Assembly: GCF_009769165.1 (NCBI RefSeq)
Contig: NZ_CP043476.1
Location: 3,541,001-3,605,000 of the forward strand
From: Xanthomonas hyacinthi
GTDB taxonomy: Bacteria; Pseudomonadota; Gammaproteobacteria; Xanthomonadales; Xanthomonadaceae
Direction: 5' to 3'
DNA: 64,000 nucleotides
Shown here: positions 37,504-47,406 of the stretch, piece after piece
Position numbering within the stretch: position 1 is the stretch's first letter
Layout of the letters: each line of letters starts with the position of its first letter
Translations under genes and position numbers: made by a program
The notes under the pieces: generated by a model
What the model saw: the letters and a program-made list of their open reading frames with translations, nothing else
Databases searched by the model: none
Told to the model about the DNA's origin: nothing

Positions 37504-37587
37504 GGGGCCCATGCTCCTGCACAGCAGGAGCATGGGGCCGCCAGGGCCAAAGCCCTGGCGGCGGGTGGGCAGTTCCTAGAACTGCCC
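37504..37587 (-). terminator. Three successive hairpins at the end of bamA
   Basis: Hairpin 1 (37567-37587) has 9-bp arms GGGCAGTTC/GAACTGCCC with the bamA stop codon exactly in the loop. Hairpin 2 is CCGCCAGGGC-CAAA-GCCCTGGCGG (37538-37561). Hairpin 3 is CATGCTCCTGC-ACA-GCAGGAGCATG (37510-37534), extended by GC pairs. None is followed by a long U-run, so Rho-independent termination is uncertain; mRNA 3'-end protection is as likely. Confidence 0.55.
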
Positions 37588-39942
37588 GCCAAAGGTGAAC
37601 TGCAGGCGCTCGATCTCGTCGTTGTCTTCCTTCTTCAACGGGACCGCGTAGCTGATCGAGATCGGGCCGACCGGTGCGCGCCACAGCAGCGCTACGCCGG
37701 TGGAGGCGCGCAGTTCGTTGGTCTTGTAGCTGTCCACGCCGCTGAACACGTTGCCGACGTCGACGAACGCGGAGATGCGCGCCGACGGGCTGTCGAACAG
37801 CTTCGGGAAGTACATTTCCGCCGAACCCACGGTTTTGAACGAGCCGCCCAGCGGCTGCCCGCGGCTGTACGAGGCGGTCACCTCCGAGCGCGGGCCGAGG
37901 GTGTTGTCCTCGAAGCCGCGCACCGAGTTGGTGCCGCCGGCGTAGAAGTTCTCGTAGAACGGCAGGCCCGTGGCAGTGACCCTGCGGGTGGTGCCGTCGG
38001 CGTTGGTGATGGTGCGGCTGACGTCGCTGCCATAGCTGTCGCCGTAGCCGAACTCGGCGCGGGTGTTGAGCACCAGCGACGGAATCAGCATCCAGTACTT
38101 GGAGATCTGGTAGTTCAGCTTCCAGTACTCGACGGTGGAGCCGGGCAGGGTGGCTTCCAGGCCGACGCGCTGGTACATGCCGCGGGTCGGCATGAAGTAG
38201 TCGTTGCGGGTGTCGCGCGCCCAGCCCAGTTCGCTGCGCCAGGCATGGAAGGTGCGCTGGCCGATCGCGTCGATGTAGTCGATGATCGCCTGCGGGGTGT
38301 AGCCGGCGTAGGTGGTGATCTGGTTGCTGTCGATGCCGAACATCAGCGAGACGGTGTCGTTCTCGGTGATCGGCACGCCGAAGATCATCTGCGCTGCGCC
38401 GTTCTTGCTGTTGTACTGCGCGGTGCCGAAGTCGGAGTAGTCCAGCTTGCGGTAGGAGATGTTGTAGCCCAGCGAGACGCCGTCGTCGGTGAAGAACGGG
38501 TTGGTGTAGGAGAACGCGTAGCGCTCCTGGTAGCTGCTTCGCGAGGCGTCCACCGAGACGCGGTTGCCGCCGCCGAGGAAGTTGTTCTGCGACAGCTGGA
38601 TCGAGGTGGTCACGCCGTAGGTCTGCGAATAGCCCAGGCCGAAGGTGAAGCTGCCCGAGGTGGTCTCCTTGACGCTGTAGACCACGTCGACCTTGTCGTT
38701 GCTGCCCGGCACCGGCGGCGTTTCCACGTCCACCGATTCGAAGTAGCCCAGGCGCTGCAGGCGGATCTTGGAGCGGTCGATCGCCGCCTGCGAGTACCAG
38801 CTGTTCTCGAACTGGCGCATCTCGCGGCGCAGCACTTCGTCGGAGGTGCGGGTGTTGCCCTTGAACACGATGCGGCGGACCGACACGCGCGGGCCCGGCA
38901 CCACCTGCAGGTTGATCGCGACGGTGCGCTTCTCGCGGTCGGTGGTGGGGATCGGGTTGACCTTGGCGAAGGCGTAGCCGATGTTGCTGAGGGTGTTGGT
39001 GATCGCGTCGGAGCTGAACTCCAGCAGCGCGCGCGAGAAGGTGTCGCCCGGCTTCGGGATCACCAGCTTCTCGATCTCTTCCTGCGGCAGCACGGTGTCG
39101 CCGGTGACCTTGATGTCGGAGATCTTGTACTGCTCGCCCTCGGTGATGCCGGCGGTCAGGTACATGTCGCGCTTGTCGGGGCTGATCGCCACCTGGGTGG
39201 AATCGACGCTGAAATCGACATAGCCGCGGTCCAGGTACCAGGAGTTGAGCTTCTCCAGGTCGCCGGACAGTTTTTCCTTGGAGTACTGGTCGTCGCGGCG
39301 GTACCACGACAGCCAGTTGTGCTCGCGCGATTCCCAGCCCTCCAGGATGTCCACGGTGGCGAACTTCTCGGTGCCGACGATGTTGACGTGCTGGATCTTG
39401 GCGGCCTTGCCTTCCTTGATCGCGATCGCCACGTCGACCCGGTTGCGGTCCAGCGGACTCACCGTCGGGGTGATCTCGACGTTGTACTTGCCGCGGTTGT
39501 TGTACTGGCGGGTCAGTTCCTGGGTCACCCGGTCCAGGCTCAGCCGGTCGAAGGTGCCGCCCTCGGTCAGGCCGATGTCGGACAGGCCCTTGAGCAGCTC
39601 TTCGCTCTTGATGTCCTTGTTGCCGGTGACGGTCAGCTTGTTGATCGCCGGGCGTTCCTTGACCGTGACCACCAGGATGTTGCCCTGGCGATCGACCTGC
39701 ACGTCCTCGAAGAAGCCGGTGCGGTACAGCGCGCGGATCGCCTCGCCGACCTTGGCGTCGTCCACCGTGTCGCCGCGTTCCACCGGCAAATACGTGAAGA
39801 CGGTACCGGAGGAGATGCGTTGCAGCCCGTCGACGCGGATGTCGCTGGCGGTGAAGGGCTCCGTCGCCTGGGCCAGGACCGGCAGGCTGAGGCTGGCGGC
39901 GAGGGCGAGGGCTAGCAGGCGGCGAGTGGGAAATCGCGTCAT
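37576..39942 (-). CDS. bamA: Outer membrane protein assembly factor BamA
   Basis: The 788-residue core of the BAM complex inserts beta-barrel proteins into the outer membrane. A signal peptide (residues 1-26, LSLPVLAQA) is followed by five POTRA domains (FTASDIRVDGLQRISSGTVF opens the first) up to about residue 425, then the Omp85 barrel with the conserved NSVRGFEDNTLGPR loop-6 motif and a terminal strand ending IERLQFTFGGQF with C-terminal Phe. It follows rseP with an 85-bp gap, the standard order. The stop codon lies in the loop of a perfect hairpin. Confidence 0.97.
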   Translation of the reverse strand: MTRFPTRRLLALALAASLSLPVLAQATEPFTASDIRVDGLQRISSGTVFTYLPVERGDTVDDAKVGEAIRALYRTGFFEDVQVDRQGNILVVTVKERPAINKLTVTGNKDIKSEELLKGLSDIGLTEGGTFDRLSLDRVTQELTRQYNNRGKYNVEITPTVSPLDRNRVDVAIAIKEGKAAKIQHVNIVGTEKFATVDILEGWESREHNWLSWYRRDDQYSKEKLSGDLEKLNSWYLDRGYVDFSVDSTQVAISPDKRDMYLTAGITEGEQYKISDIKVTGDTVLPQEEIEKLVIPKPGDTFSRALLEFSSDAITNTLSNIGYAFAKVNPIPTTDREKRTVAINLQVVPGPRVSVRRIVFKGNTRTSDEVLRREMRQFENSWYSQAAIDRSKIRLQRLGYFESVDVETPPVPGSNDKVDVVYSVKETTSGSFTFGLGYSQTYGVTTSIQLSQNNFLGGGNRVSVDASRSSYQERYAFSYTNPFFTDDGVSLGYNISYRKLDYSDFGTAQYNSKNGAAQMIFGVPITENDTVSLMFGIDSNQITTYAGYTPQAIIDYIDAIGQRTFHAWRSELGWARDTRNDYFMPTRGMYQRVGLEATLPGSTVEYWKLNYQISKYWMLIPSLVLNTRAEFGYGDSYGSDVSRTITNADGTTRRVTATGLPFYENFYAGGTNSVRGFEDNTLGPRSEVTASYSRGQPLGGSFKTVGSAEMYFPKLFDSPSARISAFVDVGNVFSGVDSYKTNELRASTGVALLWRAPVGPISISYAVPLKKEDNDEIERLQFTFGGQF

Positions 39943-40027
39943 GTCACGTCCGGTAGAGGTCGATATCGTTGTTGCATGGGCGCCGGCGCAAGACGACGAC
40001 AGCGGGTCGGGTGGATCAGCATCGGGT

Positions 40028-41392
40028 TCATCGCACAACCTGGCCGAAGATGTCGTTGTAGAACGCCAACCCCATCAGCCCGGCCAGCATCGTCAGACCG
40101 ACGAACTGCCCCGCAGCCATGGCACGCTCGCTCAGCGGGCTGCCCTTGACCAACTCAATAAGGTAATACAGCAAGTGCCCGCCGTCCAAGATCGGAATCG
40201 GCAGCAGGTTCATGATCGCCAGGCTCAGCGACAGCAGCGCCAGGAAATACAGGAACCAGTCCGGGCCCTGCTTGGCCGAGACGTTGGCGACCTTGGCGAT
40301 GGTGATCGGCCCGGACACGTTCTTGATCGAGGCCTGGCCGGTCAGCATGCGCCGGATGATCCCCAGCGTATCCCCGGCCAGCCTGCCGGTCTCGCGGAAC
40401 GCGGCCGGGATCGCCGCCAGCGGGCCGTATTGCAGCTTGGCGTCGAACGCCGGCGGCGGGCGGTCCTGCTGGCCGAGGTCCACGCCCAGCGACAGGCCCT
40501 GCAGGCGCGGGTCCTTGCTGGGGGTGAGGCGCACCTCCAGCGCCAGCCGCTCGCCGTTGCGCTCGACCTCGACCAGGCCGCTGCCGCCGTTGCTGGCCAG
40601 CGCCCGGACCTGCGGGGCGACCTGGTCGACGCTGGCGACCGAGGCACCATCCACCGCCAGGATGCGGTCGCCAGGGCGCAGTACGCCGTCGGCGGCCGAG
40701 CCCGGGGTCACCTTGGCGACGATCGCCGGCTGCAGGGTGAAGCGCCAGGTGAGGCCGGCCAGGCGCGGCACCTGCTGCTCGTCGAAACCGGCAGGCAGCT
40801 GCGACAGGCGCAGCGTATGCACGCGGCTGGCGCCGTCCTGCGCGTCCTCGGTCTGCACGCGCACGTCGGCGGCGTCCATCGCCGCCACGGTCAGCTGCAT
40901 GCTGGCATCGCTCCAGCTGGACACCTCGCGCGTGCCGATGCGCACGATGCGCTCGCCCGGCTGCAGCCCGGCCTGCAGCGCCAGGCCCTCGGCGCGGCCG
41001 ACCACCGCGGCGTAATCCTGCTTGCCGATCACGAACATCGCCCACAGCAGCGCCACGCACAGCACCAGGTTGGCGATCGGGCCGGCGGCGACGATGGCGA
41101 TGCGCTGCCACACGCTCTTGTTGTTGAAGGCCTGGCTGTGCTCGGCCGGGGCCACCTCGCCCTCGCGCTCGTCGAGCATCTTGACGTAGCCGCCGAGCGG
41201 GATCGCGGCGATCGCGAACTCGGTGCCGTGGCGGTCGTAGTACGACCACAGCGGCTTGCCGAAGCCCACCGAGAAGCGCAGCACCTTGACCCCGCAGCGG
41301 CGGGCGACCCAGAAGTGGCCGAACTCGTGGAAGGTCACCAGCACGCCCAGGCTGACCAGCATCCACCAGACGGACCCGATGAAATCACCCAT
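40028..41392 (-). CDS. rseP: Site-2 intramembrane protease RseP
   Basis: The 454-residue zinc metalloprotease cleaves anti-sigma factor RseA within the membrane to release sigma-E. Seen are the HExxH site FHEFGH (His22, Glu23, His26), a membrane-reentrant stretch after GGYVKMLDEREG, two PDZ domains (about 115-200 and 205-300, the second with PGSAADGVLRPGDRILAVDG) and the C-terminal LDG motif IPILDGGHLLYY. Four hydrophobic segments fit the inner-membrane topology. It lies between dxr and bamA. Confidence 0.96.
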   Translation of the reverse strand: MGDFIGSVWWMLVSLGVLVTFHEFGHFWVARRCGVKVLRFSVGFGKPLWSYYDRHGTEFAIAAIPLGGYVKMLDEREGEVAPAEHSQAFNNKSVWQRIAIVAAGPIANLVLCVALLWAMFVIGKQDYAAVVGRAEGLALQAGLQPGERIVRIGTREVSSWSDASMQLTVAAMDAADVRVQTEDAQDGASRVHTLRLSQLPAGFDEQQVPRLAGLTWRFTLQPAIVAKVTPGSAADGVLRPGDRILAVDGASVASVDQVAPQVRALASNGGSGLVEVERNGERLALEVRLTPSKDPRLQGLSLGVDLGQQDRPPPAFDAKLQYGPLAAIPAAFRETGRLAGDTLGIIRRMLTGQASIKNVSGPITIAKVANVSAKQGPDWFLYFLALLSLSLAIMNLLPIPILDGGHLLYYLIELVKGSPLSERAMAAGQFVGLTMLAGLMGLAFYNDIFGQVVR

Positions 41393-41418
41393 GCGCGTGG
41401 CTCATAGGGGCGTGCGTG

Positions 41419-42606
41419 TCAGACATGGGCAGGCTGGCGGGCAATGGCGAGTTCGGTGATCTTGCGCGATTGCGCGTCCGCCGCCAGCAGCGCGTCCAGG
41501 GAGTCGGCCGCGCCTGCGGGCAGCACGGTCAGGGCGTTCTCGACCAGCGCAGGAATCGATAGGAAACCGATACGGCCCTGAAGAAAGGCTGAAACAGCCA
41601 CTTCGTTGGCCGCATTCAGGATCGCCGGGGCGCTGCCGCCGGCCTGCAGCGCGCGCCAGGCCAGGCCCAGACAGGGAAAGGCGTCCAGGTCCGCCGGCTC
41701 GAACTCCAGGCGGCCATGGGCCAGCAGGTCCAGCCCGGCGACCCCGGATTCGATCCGCTGCGGCCAGCCCAGGCCCACCGCCAGGGTGGTGCGCATGTCC
41801 GGCAAACCCATCTGCGCCAAGGTGGAACCGTCGATGAACTCGACCAGCGAGTGGACCAGGCTCTGCGGGTGCACCAGGACCTCGATGCGCGCAGGCGGCA
41901 GCGCGAACAGGTGGTGCGCCTCGATCACTTCCAGGCCCTTGTTCATCAAGGTCGCCGAATCGACCGAGATCTTCGCTCCCATCGACCACTTCGGATGCGC
42001 CACCGCCTGCGCCGGGGTCACCGCCTGCAGGCGGGCGCGGTCCCAGCCGCGGAACGGGCCGCCGGAGGCGGTCAGCAGCACCCGCCGCACCTCGGCGCCG
42101 GCCTGGCGTGAGCGCAGGCACTGGAAGATCGCGCTGTGTTCGCTGTCGATCGGGATGATCTCGGCGCCGGCGGCGGCGGCGGCGGCGGTGACCAGTTCGC
42201 CGGCCAGCACCAGCGATTCCTTGTTGGCCAGCAGCAGGCGCTTGCCGGCGCGGGCCGCGGCCAGGGTCGAGGCCAGGCCGGCGGCGCCGACGATGGCGGC
42301 GACCACGCTGTCGCAGGCGTCGCCGGCCACCAGTTGCTCCAGCGCGGCGGCGCCGGCATGCGCCTCGGTGCGCAGCCCGGCAGCGCGCAGGCCATCGCGC
42401 AGCGCCGGGTACAGGGCCGGATCGGCGATCACCGCGTGCGCCGGCCGGTGCGCGGCGCACAGCGCCAGCAGCGCGGCGAGGTTGCCGCCGGCGGCCAGCA
42501 CGCTGGCGCGCAGCCGCTGCGGATGGCGCGCGATCACGTCCAGCGCCGACGCGCCGATCGAACCGGTGGCGCCGAGCACGGCGATGGAGCGGACGGCATC
42601 GGACAT
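41419..42606 (-). CDS. dxr: 1-deoxy-D-xylulose 5-phosphate reductoisomerase
   Basis: The 395-residue enzyme makes 2-C-methyl-D-erythritol 4-phosphate in the non-mevalonate isoprenoid pathway, feeding UppS two genes upstream. The NADPH site [19 protein letters not shown] opens the protein; [29 protein letters not shown] and [20 protein letters not shown] carry the metal and substrate ligands. The start at 42606 lies two bases after the cdsA stop. Length and motifs are complete. Confidence 0.97.
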   Translation of the reverse strand: MSDAVRSIAVLGATGSIGASALDVIARHPQRLRASVLAAGGNLAALLALCAAHRPAHAVIADPALYPALRDGLRAAGLRTEAHAGAAALEQLVAGDACDSVVAAIVGAAGLASTLAAARAGKRLLLANKESLVLAGELVTAAAAAAGAEIIPIDSEHSAIFQCLRSRQAGAEVRRVLLTASGGPFRGWDRARLQAVTPAQAVAHPKWSMGAKISVDSATLMNKGLEVIEAHHLFALPPARIEVLVHPQSLVHSLVEFIDGSTLAQMGLPDMRTTLAVGLGWPQRIESGVAGLDLLAHGRLEFEPADLDAFPCLGLAWRALQAGGSAPAILNAANEVAVSAFLQGRIGFLSIPALVENALTVLPAGAADSLDALLAADAQSRKITELAIARQPAHV

Positions 42607-42608
42607 GT

Positions 42609-43433
42609 TCAGAACCCGAAGATGTCCTTGCCCAGCGCGAAGATCGGCAACGCCGCCAGCACGCCGTCGATGCGGTCCAGCACGCCGCCATGGCCGGGGA
42701 TCATGTTGCCGGAGTCCTTGGCGCCGACGTGGCGCTTGAGCAGGCTCTCGAACAGGTCGCCGACCACCGAGGCCAGCACGCTGACCGCGGCCACGAGCAG
42801 CAGGCCGGGCAGCTGCGGCAGGGCGACCCCGGCCAGCCAGCCGAAGCCGGCCGCGCAGACCAGCCCGGCCAGCAGCCCGCCGAGCAGGCCTTCCACGGTC
42901 TTGTTGGGGCTGATCCGCGGCGCCAGCTTGTGCTTGCCGAACTGGCGCCCGGCGAAATAGGCGCCGGAATCGGCGGCCCACACCGTGACCAGCGCGGTCA
43001 GCAGCCAGCGGTGCCCGTTCGGCTCGCTGGCATGGATCAGGCCCAGTGCGGCCCAGGCCGGGACGATCGCCAGGGTGCCGGCGGCCAGCTTGAACACCCG
43101 CGCGTAGGTGGCATGGTCGGAGCCGAACTGGAAGAAGCGCAGCCACAGCAGCGCCACGCACCACCAGCCGACGCCGACCAGGGTGGTCAGCTGGAACAGC
43201 ACCAGCGAGCCGGCCGAGGCCCACACCAGCAGCACCATCAGCAGCAGGTTCAGCACCAGCAGGATGGTGCGCGGCAAGGTGTCGTCGACCTCGGCCAGTT
43301 TCAGCCACTCCCACAGGCCGACCAGGAAGATCAGCGCGGCCAGGGCCGCCAGCCATTGGGTCGGCAGCAGCAGGATGGCGCAAATGGCCAGCGGGGCCAT
43401 GATCAGCGCGGCGATGACACGGGTGCGGGTCAT
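42609..43433 (-). CDS. cdsA: Phosphatidate cytidylyltransferase
   Basis: The 274-residue integral membrane enzyme makes CDP-diacylglycerol for phospholipid synthesis. It has about eight membrane helices and the family signature at the C-terminal end ([20 protein letters not shown] then [11 protein letters not shown], about 228-258), which holds the catalytic acidic residues, preceded by [16 protein letters not shown]. Its ATG overlaps the uppS stop (ATGA), showing translational coupling. Confidence 0.96.
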   Translation of the reverse strand: MTRTRVIAALIMAPLAICAILLLPTQWLAALAALIFLVGLWEWLKLAEVDDTLPRTILLVLNLLLMVLLVWASAGSLVLFQLTTLVGVGWWCVALLWLRFFQFGSDHATYARVFKLAAGTLAIVPAWAALGLIHASEPNGHRWLLTALVTVWAADSGAYFAGRQFGKHKLAPRISPNKTVEGLLGGLLAGLVCAAGFGWLAGVALPQLPGLLLVAAVSVLASVVGDLFESLLKRHVGAKDSGNMIPGHGGVLDRIDGVLAALPIFALGKDIFGF

Positions 43434-44188
43434 GCGGATGTGTTCTCCGTCGCCGGGGCGACTTGCGCGCTGGTCAGGCCGAAACGCCGCTCGCGGCTGG
43501 CGTAGTCGTCCAGGGCTTGTTGCAGCACCTCGGCGCCGAACTCCGGCCAGAGGGTCTCGGTGAACCACAGTTCGGTGTAGGCCAGCTGCCACAGCAGGAA
43601 ATTGCTGATGCGCGTGTCGCCGCCGGTGCGGATGAACAGGTCCGGTGGCGGCAGGTCGGCCAGCGCCATGTGCGCCGACAGCAGCGCCTCGTCGATCTGC
43701 TCGGGGCGCAGGCGCCCGGCCGCGACTTCTTCGGCCAGCGCCCGTGCGGCCTGGGCGATGTCCTGGCGGCCGCCGTAGCTGGCCGCGATCGACAGGTGCA
43801 GGGCCTGGTTGTGCTGGGTGCCGGCTTCGGCCTGGGCCATGCGCTCGCGCAGCGACGGCGCGAAGCGCGAGCGGTCGCCGATGAAGCGCACGCGCACGCC
43901 GCGCCGCTGCAGTTCCTCGACTTCGCGGTCCAGCGCGTGCAGGAACAGCTTCATCAGCGCGTCCACTTCTTCCTGCGGGCGGCCCCAGTTCTCGCTGGAG
44001 AAGGCGAACAGGGTCAGCGCGGGGATGCCGCGCTCCAGGCAGAAGTCGATGGTGCGGTTGACCGCGCGCGCACCGGCGCGGTGGCCGATCACGCGCGGCC
44101 GGCGGCGGCGCTGCGCCCAGCGGCCGTTGCCATCCATGATGATGGCGATGTGGCGGGGCAGGGACATGGAAGGGGGGTCGGACGGCAT
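43430..44188 (-). CDS. uppS: Undecaprenyl diphosphate synthase
   Basis: The 252-residue cis-prenyltransferase builds the C55 lipid carrier for peptidoglycan and O-antigen. The catalytic Asp19 is in [31 protein letters not shown] and [20 protein letters not shown] complete the active site. ATG 44188 and ATG 44167 (MSLPRH) are both possible starts, and neither has a clear Shine-Dalgarno; the longer form is chosen. It stands 17 bp downstream of frr. Confidence 0.96.
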   Translation of the reverse strand: MPSDPPSMSLPRHIAIIMDGNGRWAQRRRRPRVIGHRAGARAVNRTIDFCLERGIPALTLFAFSSENWGRPQEEVDALMKLFLHALDREVEELQRRGVRVRFIGDRSRFAPSLRERMAQAEAGTQHNQALHLSIAASYGGRQDIAQAARALAEEVAAGRLRPEQIDEALLSAHMALADLPPPDLFIRTGGDTRISNFLLWQLAYTELWFTETLWPEFGAEVLQQALDDYASRERRFGLTSAQVAPATENTSA

Positions 44189-44205
44189 GGCCGCGAGGCG
44201 CAGGC

Positions 44206-44763
44206 TCAGACCGCCATCAGTTCCTGTTCCTTGCCCTTGACCACGTCGTCGACGTCCTTGATCGCCTTGTCGGTCAGCTTCTGGATGTCGTCCTCGGCGG
44301 CGCGGGCCTCGTCCTCGGTAACCTGCTTGTCCTTCAGCAGATCCTTGATCTGCTGGTTGGCGTCGCGGCGGATGTTGCGGATGGCGACCTTGCTGTCTTC
44401 GCCTTCGCCATGCACGACCTTGGACAGCTCGCGGCGGCGCTCTTCGGTCAGTGCGGGCAGGTTGAGGCGGATGGTGGTGCCGGAGGTGTTCGGGGTCAGG
44501 CCCAGGTCCGAGGCCAGGATCGCCTTCTCCACCGCGCTGACCATCTGCTTTTCCCACGGGCTGATGGTTAGCGAGCGGGCATCGGCCACGGCGATGCTGG
44601 CGACCTGGCTCAGCGGCATTTCCGAGCCGTAGTAATTGACCTTCAGGTGCTCGACCAGGGCCGTCGAGGCGCGGCCGGTCCGCACCTTGATGAGCGTATG
44701 GCGCAGCGCATCGATGCTCTTGGCCATGCGGGTCTGTGCGTCTTGTTTGATTTCGTTGAGCAT
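44206..44763 (-). CDS. frr: Ribosome recycling factor
   Basis: The 185-residue factor splits post-termination ribosomes with EF-G. The sequence has the usual three-helix-bundle and head-domain layout: MLNEIKQDAQTRMAKSIDAL, KVRTGRASTALVEHLKVNYY (about 27-46) and the acidic C-terminal helix KAIKDVDDVVKGKEQELMAV. Length matches the E. coli protein. It follows pyrH across a 201-bp gap filled by a GGGAAT palindrome. Confidence 0.97.
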   Translation of the reverse strand: MLNEIKQDAQTRMAKSIDALRHTLIKVRTGRASTALVEHLKVNYYGSEMPLSQVASIAVADARSLTISPWEKQMVSAVEKAILASDLGLTPNTSGTTIRLNLPALTEERRRELSKVVHGEGEDSKVAIRNIRRDANQQIKDLLKDKQVTEDEARAAEDDIQKLTDKAIKDVDDVVKGKEQELMAV

Positions 44764-44805
44764 CGCCGGTGTCCGTGCTGAATCTTAATCGGACGATTAT
44801 AGCCT

Positions 44806-44964
44806 GCTGGGAATGGGGAATCGGGAATGGGGAATGGCAAAGGCAGTTCCCAGCACGATTGACTCAACCGCGCGCCGCGGGGAAGTAGCCTCGCGTCAAT
44901 GTTGCGGCGCGCAACGCTCTTGCGATTCCCTAGTCCCGATTCCCGATTCCCGATTCCCGGCTCT
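44806..44964. repeat. GGGAAT-type long imperfect palindrome, copy 7
   Basis: Arm 44922-44964 directly abuts the pyrH stop codon (minus strand reads TGAAGAGCCGGGAATCGGGA, the same junction as behind the helicase at 275). The other arm is 44806-44838. It fills the pyrH-frr gap. Confidence 0.86.
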
Positions 44965-45687
44965 TCAGCTACGCCCCTTCACCAGCGTCCCGATCTCGGC
45001 GCCATGCAGGATCTTCAGCAGTTCGCCGGGCTGGCCCATGTTGAAGATGCGCAGCGGCAGGTCGCTGTCGCGGGCCAGCGCGAAGGCCGCGGTGTCCATC
45101 ACTTCCAGGTTGCGGGCGATCACTTCGTCGTAGGTCAGGCTGTCGAAGCGCACCGCATCGGCGTGCTTCTTCGGGTCCTTGTCGTACACGCCATCGACCT
45201 TGGTCGCCTTCAGCAGCAGGTCGGCGCCGATCTCGATTGCGCGCAGCGCCGCGCCGGAGTCGGTGGTGAAGAACGGATTGCCGGTGCCGGCGGCGAAGAT
45301 CGCGATGCGGCCCTTTTCCAGGTGGCGGATCGCGCGGCGGCGGATGAAGTCCTCGCACACGTCGTTGATCTTGATCGCGCTCATCACCCGCACCTTGGCG
45401 CCGAGCTTTTCCAGCGCGTCCTGCATCGCCAGTGCGTTGATGACCGTGGCCAGCATGCCCATGTGGTCGCCGGTGACCCGGTCCATGCCGCCGGCGGCCA
45501 GGCCGGCGCCGCGGAAGATGTTGCCGCCGCCGATCACCAGCGCCACTTCCGCACCGGCCTGCTGCGCCTCGATCACTTCATGGGCGAGGCGGTTGATGAC
45601 TTTTGGGTCGATGCCGTAGTCCCCGTCCCCCATCAGCGCTTCGCCGGAAAGTTTCAACAGGATGCGGCGATAGGCGAGCTGGGACAT
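44965..45687 (-). CDS. pyrH: UMP kinase
   Basis: The 240-residue hexameric kinase phosphorylates [18 protein letters not shown] opens the amino-acid-kinase fold; [30 protein letters not shown] and the [20 protein letters not shown] stretch form the nucleotide and phosphate sites. ATG 45687 (MSQLAYRR) matches relatives; an in-frame ATG 11 codons upstream is less likely. It sits between the GGDEF gene and frr. Confidence 0.97.
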   Translation of the reverse strand: MSQLAYRRILLKLSGEALMGDGDYGIDPKVINRLAHEVIEAQQAGAEVALVIGGGNIFRGAGLAAGGMDRVTGDHMGMLATVINALAMQDALEKLGAKVRVMSAIKINDVCEDFIRRRAIRHLEKGRIAIFAAGTGNPFFTTDSGAALRAIEIGADLLLKATKVDGVYDKDPKKHADAVRFDSLTYDEVIARNLEVMDTAAFALARDSDLPLRIFNMGQPGELLKILHGAEIGTLVKGRS

Positions 45688-45782
45688 GGCGACCTCGTTG
45701 GGGGGGGACGGGCAAACCACCAGATTCTAGCCGAAGCGCGACGGGAATCTGCCGCGCCGCTGCCGCGGCGCACCGGCCGGGT

Positions 45783-47291
45783 TCAGGCCAGGGTGTCGCG
45801 GAACGAGCGTGCGGTGACCCGGTTGCGGCCGCCGTGCTTGGAGCTGTAGAGCATGTCGTCGGCGGCCTGCAGCAGTTCCTGCGCGGTGCCGAAGCGCTCG
45901 CGCCCGCCCTGGGTGGCGACGCCGGCGGAGAAGCTGATGTGCAGCGGTCCGCTCTTCAGTTCGACCATCGGCCGTTGCACGATGTCGGTGAGGATGCGCC
46001 GGATCACGTTCAGCGCGGCTTCCTCGCTGGTGTTGGGCAGCAGCACCAGGAATTCCTCGCCGCCGAAGCGCGCCACGGTGTCGCTGCCGCGCAGCAGCGG
46101 CTGCAAGGCCTGTGCGAATGCGCGCAGCACCTGGTCGCCGATCAGGTGGCCGTGGGCGTCGTTGATCTTCTTGAAGTCGTCCAGGTCGATGAAGGCGATC
46201 GACAGCGGCCAGTCGTGGCGGCTGGCCAGGTCGAACTGCTGGCTGAGCAGGATATCCAGCTGGTGCCGGTTGTACATGCCGGTCAGCGCGTCGCGGCTGG
46301 CCTGCTCGGCCAGGCGGCGCGTGCGGTGCTCCGATTCGTCGGCCTGGTGCCGCGCATGGGTGGCTTCCTGGATCTCGCGCAGGTTGCGCATCACCATCAG
46401 TTCGCGGGCATGGCTGATGATCGCGTCGATCCGCTCCGGCTGTGCGATGCGCACGTCGAAGATCGGGCCGATGACCGGCAGGGCTTCGGCCATGCCGGCG
46501 ATCACCTCGTCGAAGCGGCGGCTGTCCAGCTGCAGTTCGCGATACGCGCGCTCCATCACCAGGCCGCGCGCGGCATCGGCGTCGGCGCTCAGCCAGATGT
46601 CGGCGACGCTGCCGGACAGCAGCACGCATCTGCCGAACGTGTCCGGCGCCGGCTCGGCGCTGGCGCTGCGGCCGATGCTGCGCTGCAGGTAGCCGGGCAG
46701 CTTCCACTTCTGCGCCAGCCAGGCGCCGACCTCGGCGTGGTCGCAGCCCAGCCGCTCGCGCTCCAGCGCGGCCAGCGTCTGGCTGCCGCTGTTGCCGGCC
46801 TCGCGCAGCAGCGGCGCGTAGTCGTCGTGGCAGACGTGCAGCAGGGCCAGCGCGCCCATGTCCTGCAGCAGCCCGGCCAGCATCAGTTCCTCGTGCTTGC
46901 GCAGGCCCATGGCCTGGCCGAGCAGGCGGCTGGCCAGCGCCGACAGCACGCTGCGCCGCCAGATGCGTTCCTGCAGGTCGCTGGAGGCGGTGGTGCCGTT
47001 GCGCAGGCTCTGCACCATCGAAAAGCCCAGCGCCAGGCTCAGCGCGGCGTTGAGTCCGAGCATGGTCAGCGCCTGGCCGAGGTTGTCGATGCGGCGCCGG
47101 CTGGCGTACAGCGGCGAATTGGCGATGCGCAGCATGCGCGCGCTCAGCGCCATGTCCATCGCGATGGTGTCGGCGGTGGTGGCCAGATCGACGTCCGGAT
47201 CCTGGGCCAGGTCGATGATGCGCAACGCAATCCCGGGCGGCGAGGGCAGGTTGCGGGAATGAGCCAGGATGGCTTCGAGTTCAGGGCGCAT
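45783..47291 (-). CDS. HDOD-GGDEF diguanylate cyclase
   Basis: The 502-residue cytosolic protein couples an N-terminal HDOD domain (about 5-210; LPSPPGIALRIIDLAQDPDV, ANSPLYASRRRIDNLGQALT) to a C-terminal GGDEF domain (about 335-500). The active site RFGGEEFLVLLP is intact, with DDFKKINDAHGHLIGDQVL before it, and RGSD nine residues upstream of GGEEF keeps the RxxD inhibitory site. It should make cyclic-di-GMP in response to a signal sensed by HDOD. It lies between tsf and pyrH, but a terminator separates it from tsf, so it probably has its own promoter. Confidence 0.92.
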   Translation of the reverse strand: MRPELEAILAHSRNLPSPPGIALRIIDLAQDPDVDLATTADTIAMDMALSARMLRIANSPLYASRRRIDNLGQALTMLGLNAALSLALGFSMVQSLRNGTTASSDLQERIWRRSVLSALASRLLGQAMGLRKHEELMLAGLLQDMGALALLHVCHDDYAPLLREAGNSGSQTLAALERERLGCDHAEVGAWLAQKWKLPGYLQRSIGRSASAEPAPDTFGRCVLLSGSVADIWLSADADAARGLVMERAYRELQLDSRRFDEVIAGMAEALPVIGPIFDVRIAQPERIDAIISHARELMVMRNLREIQEATHARHQADESEHRTRRLAEQASRDALTGMYNRHQLDILLSQQFDLASRHDWPLSIAFIDLDDFKKINDAHGHLIGDQVLRAFAQALQPLLRGSDTVARFGGEEFLVLLPNTSEEAALNVIRRILTDIVQRPMVELKSGPLHISFSAGVATQGGRERFGTAQELLQAADDMLYSSKHGGRNRVTARSFRDTLA

Positions 47292-47355
47292 GCGGTTCCG
47301 CGTGGGATGTGATCGGGACAGCGACGCGTCCCAGCGTGCCCAGCGTACCACCGGC

Positions 47356-47389
47356 AAAAAAAAAGCCGCGACCAGGCGCGGCTTTTTTT
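47356..47389 (-). terminator. Bidirectional-looking intrinsic terminator behind tsf
   Basis: GCCGCG-ACCAGG-CGCGGC is flanked by nine A on one side and seven T on the other, so it can work on either strand. It lies 17 bp after the tsf stop and ends the rpsB-tsf message. Confidence 0.92.
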
Positions 47390-47406
47390 CTCCGGGCGGG
47401 CCGGCC

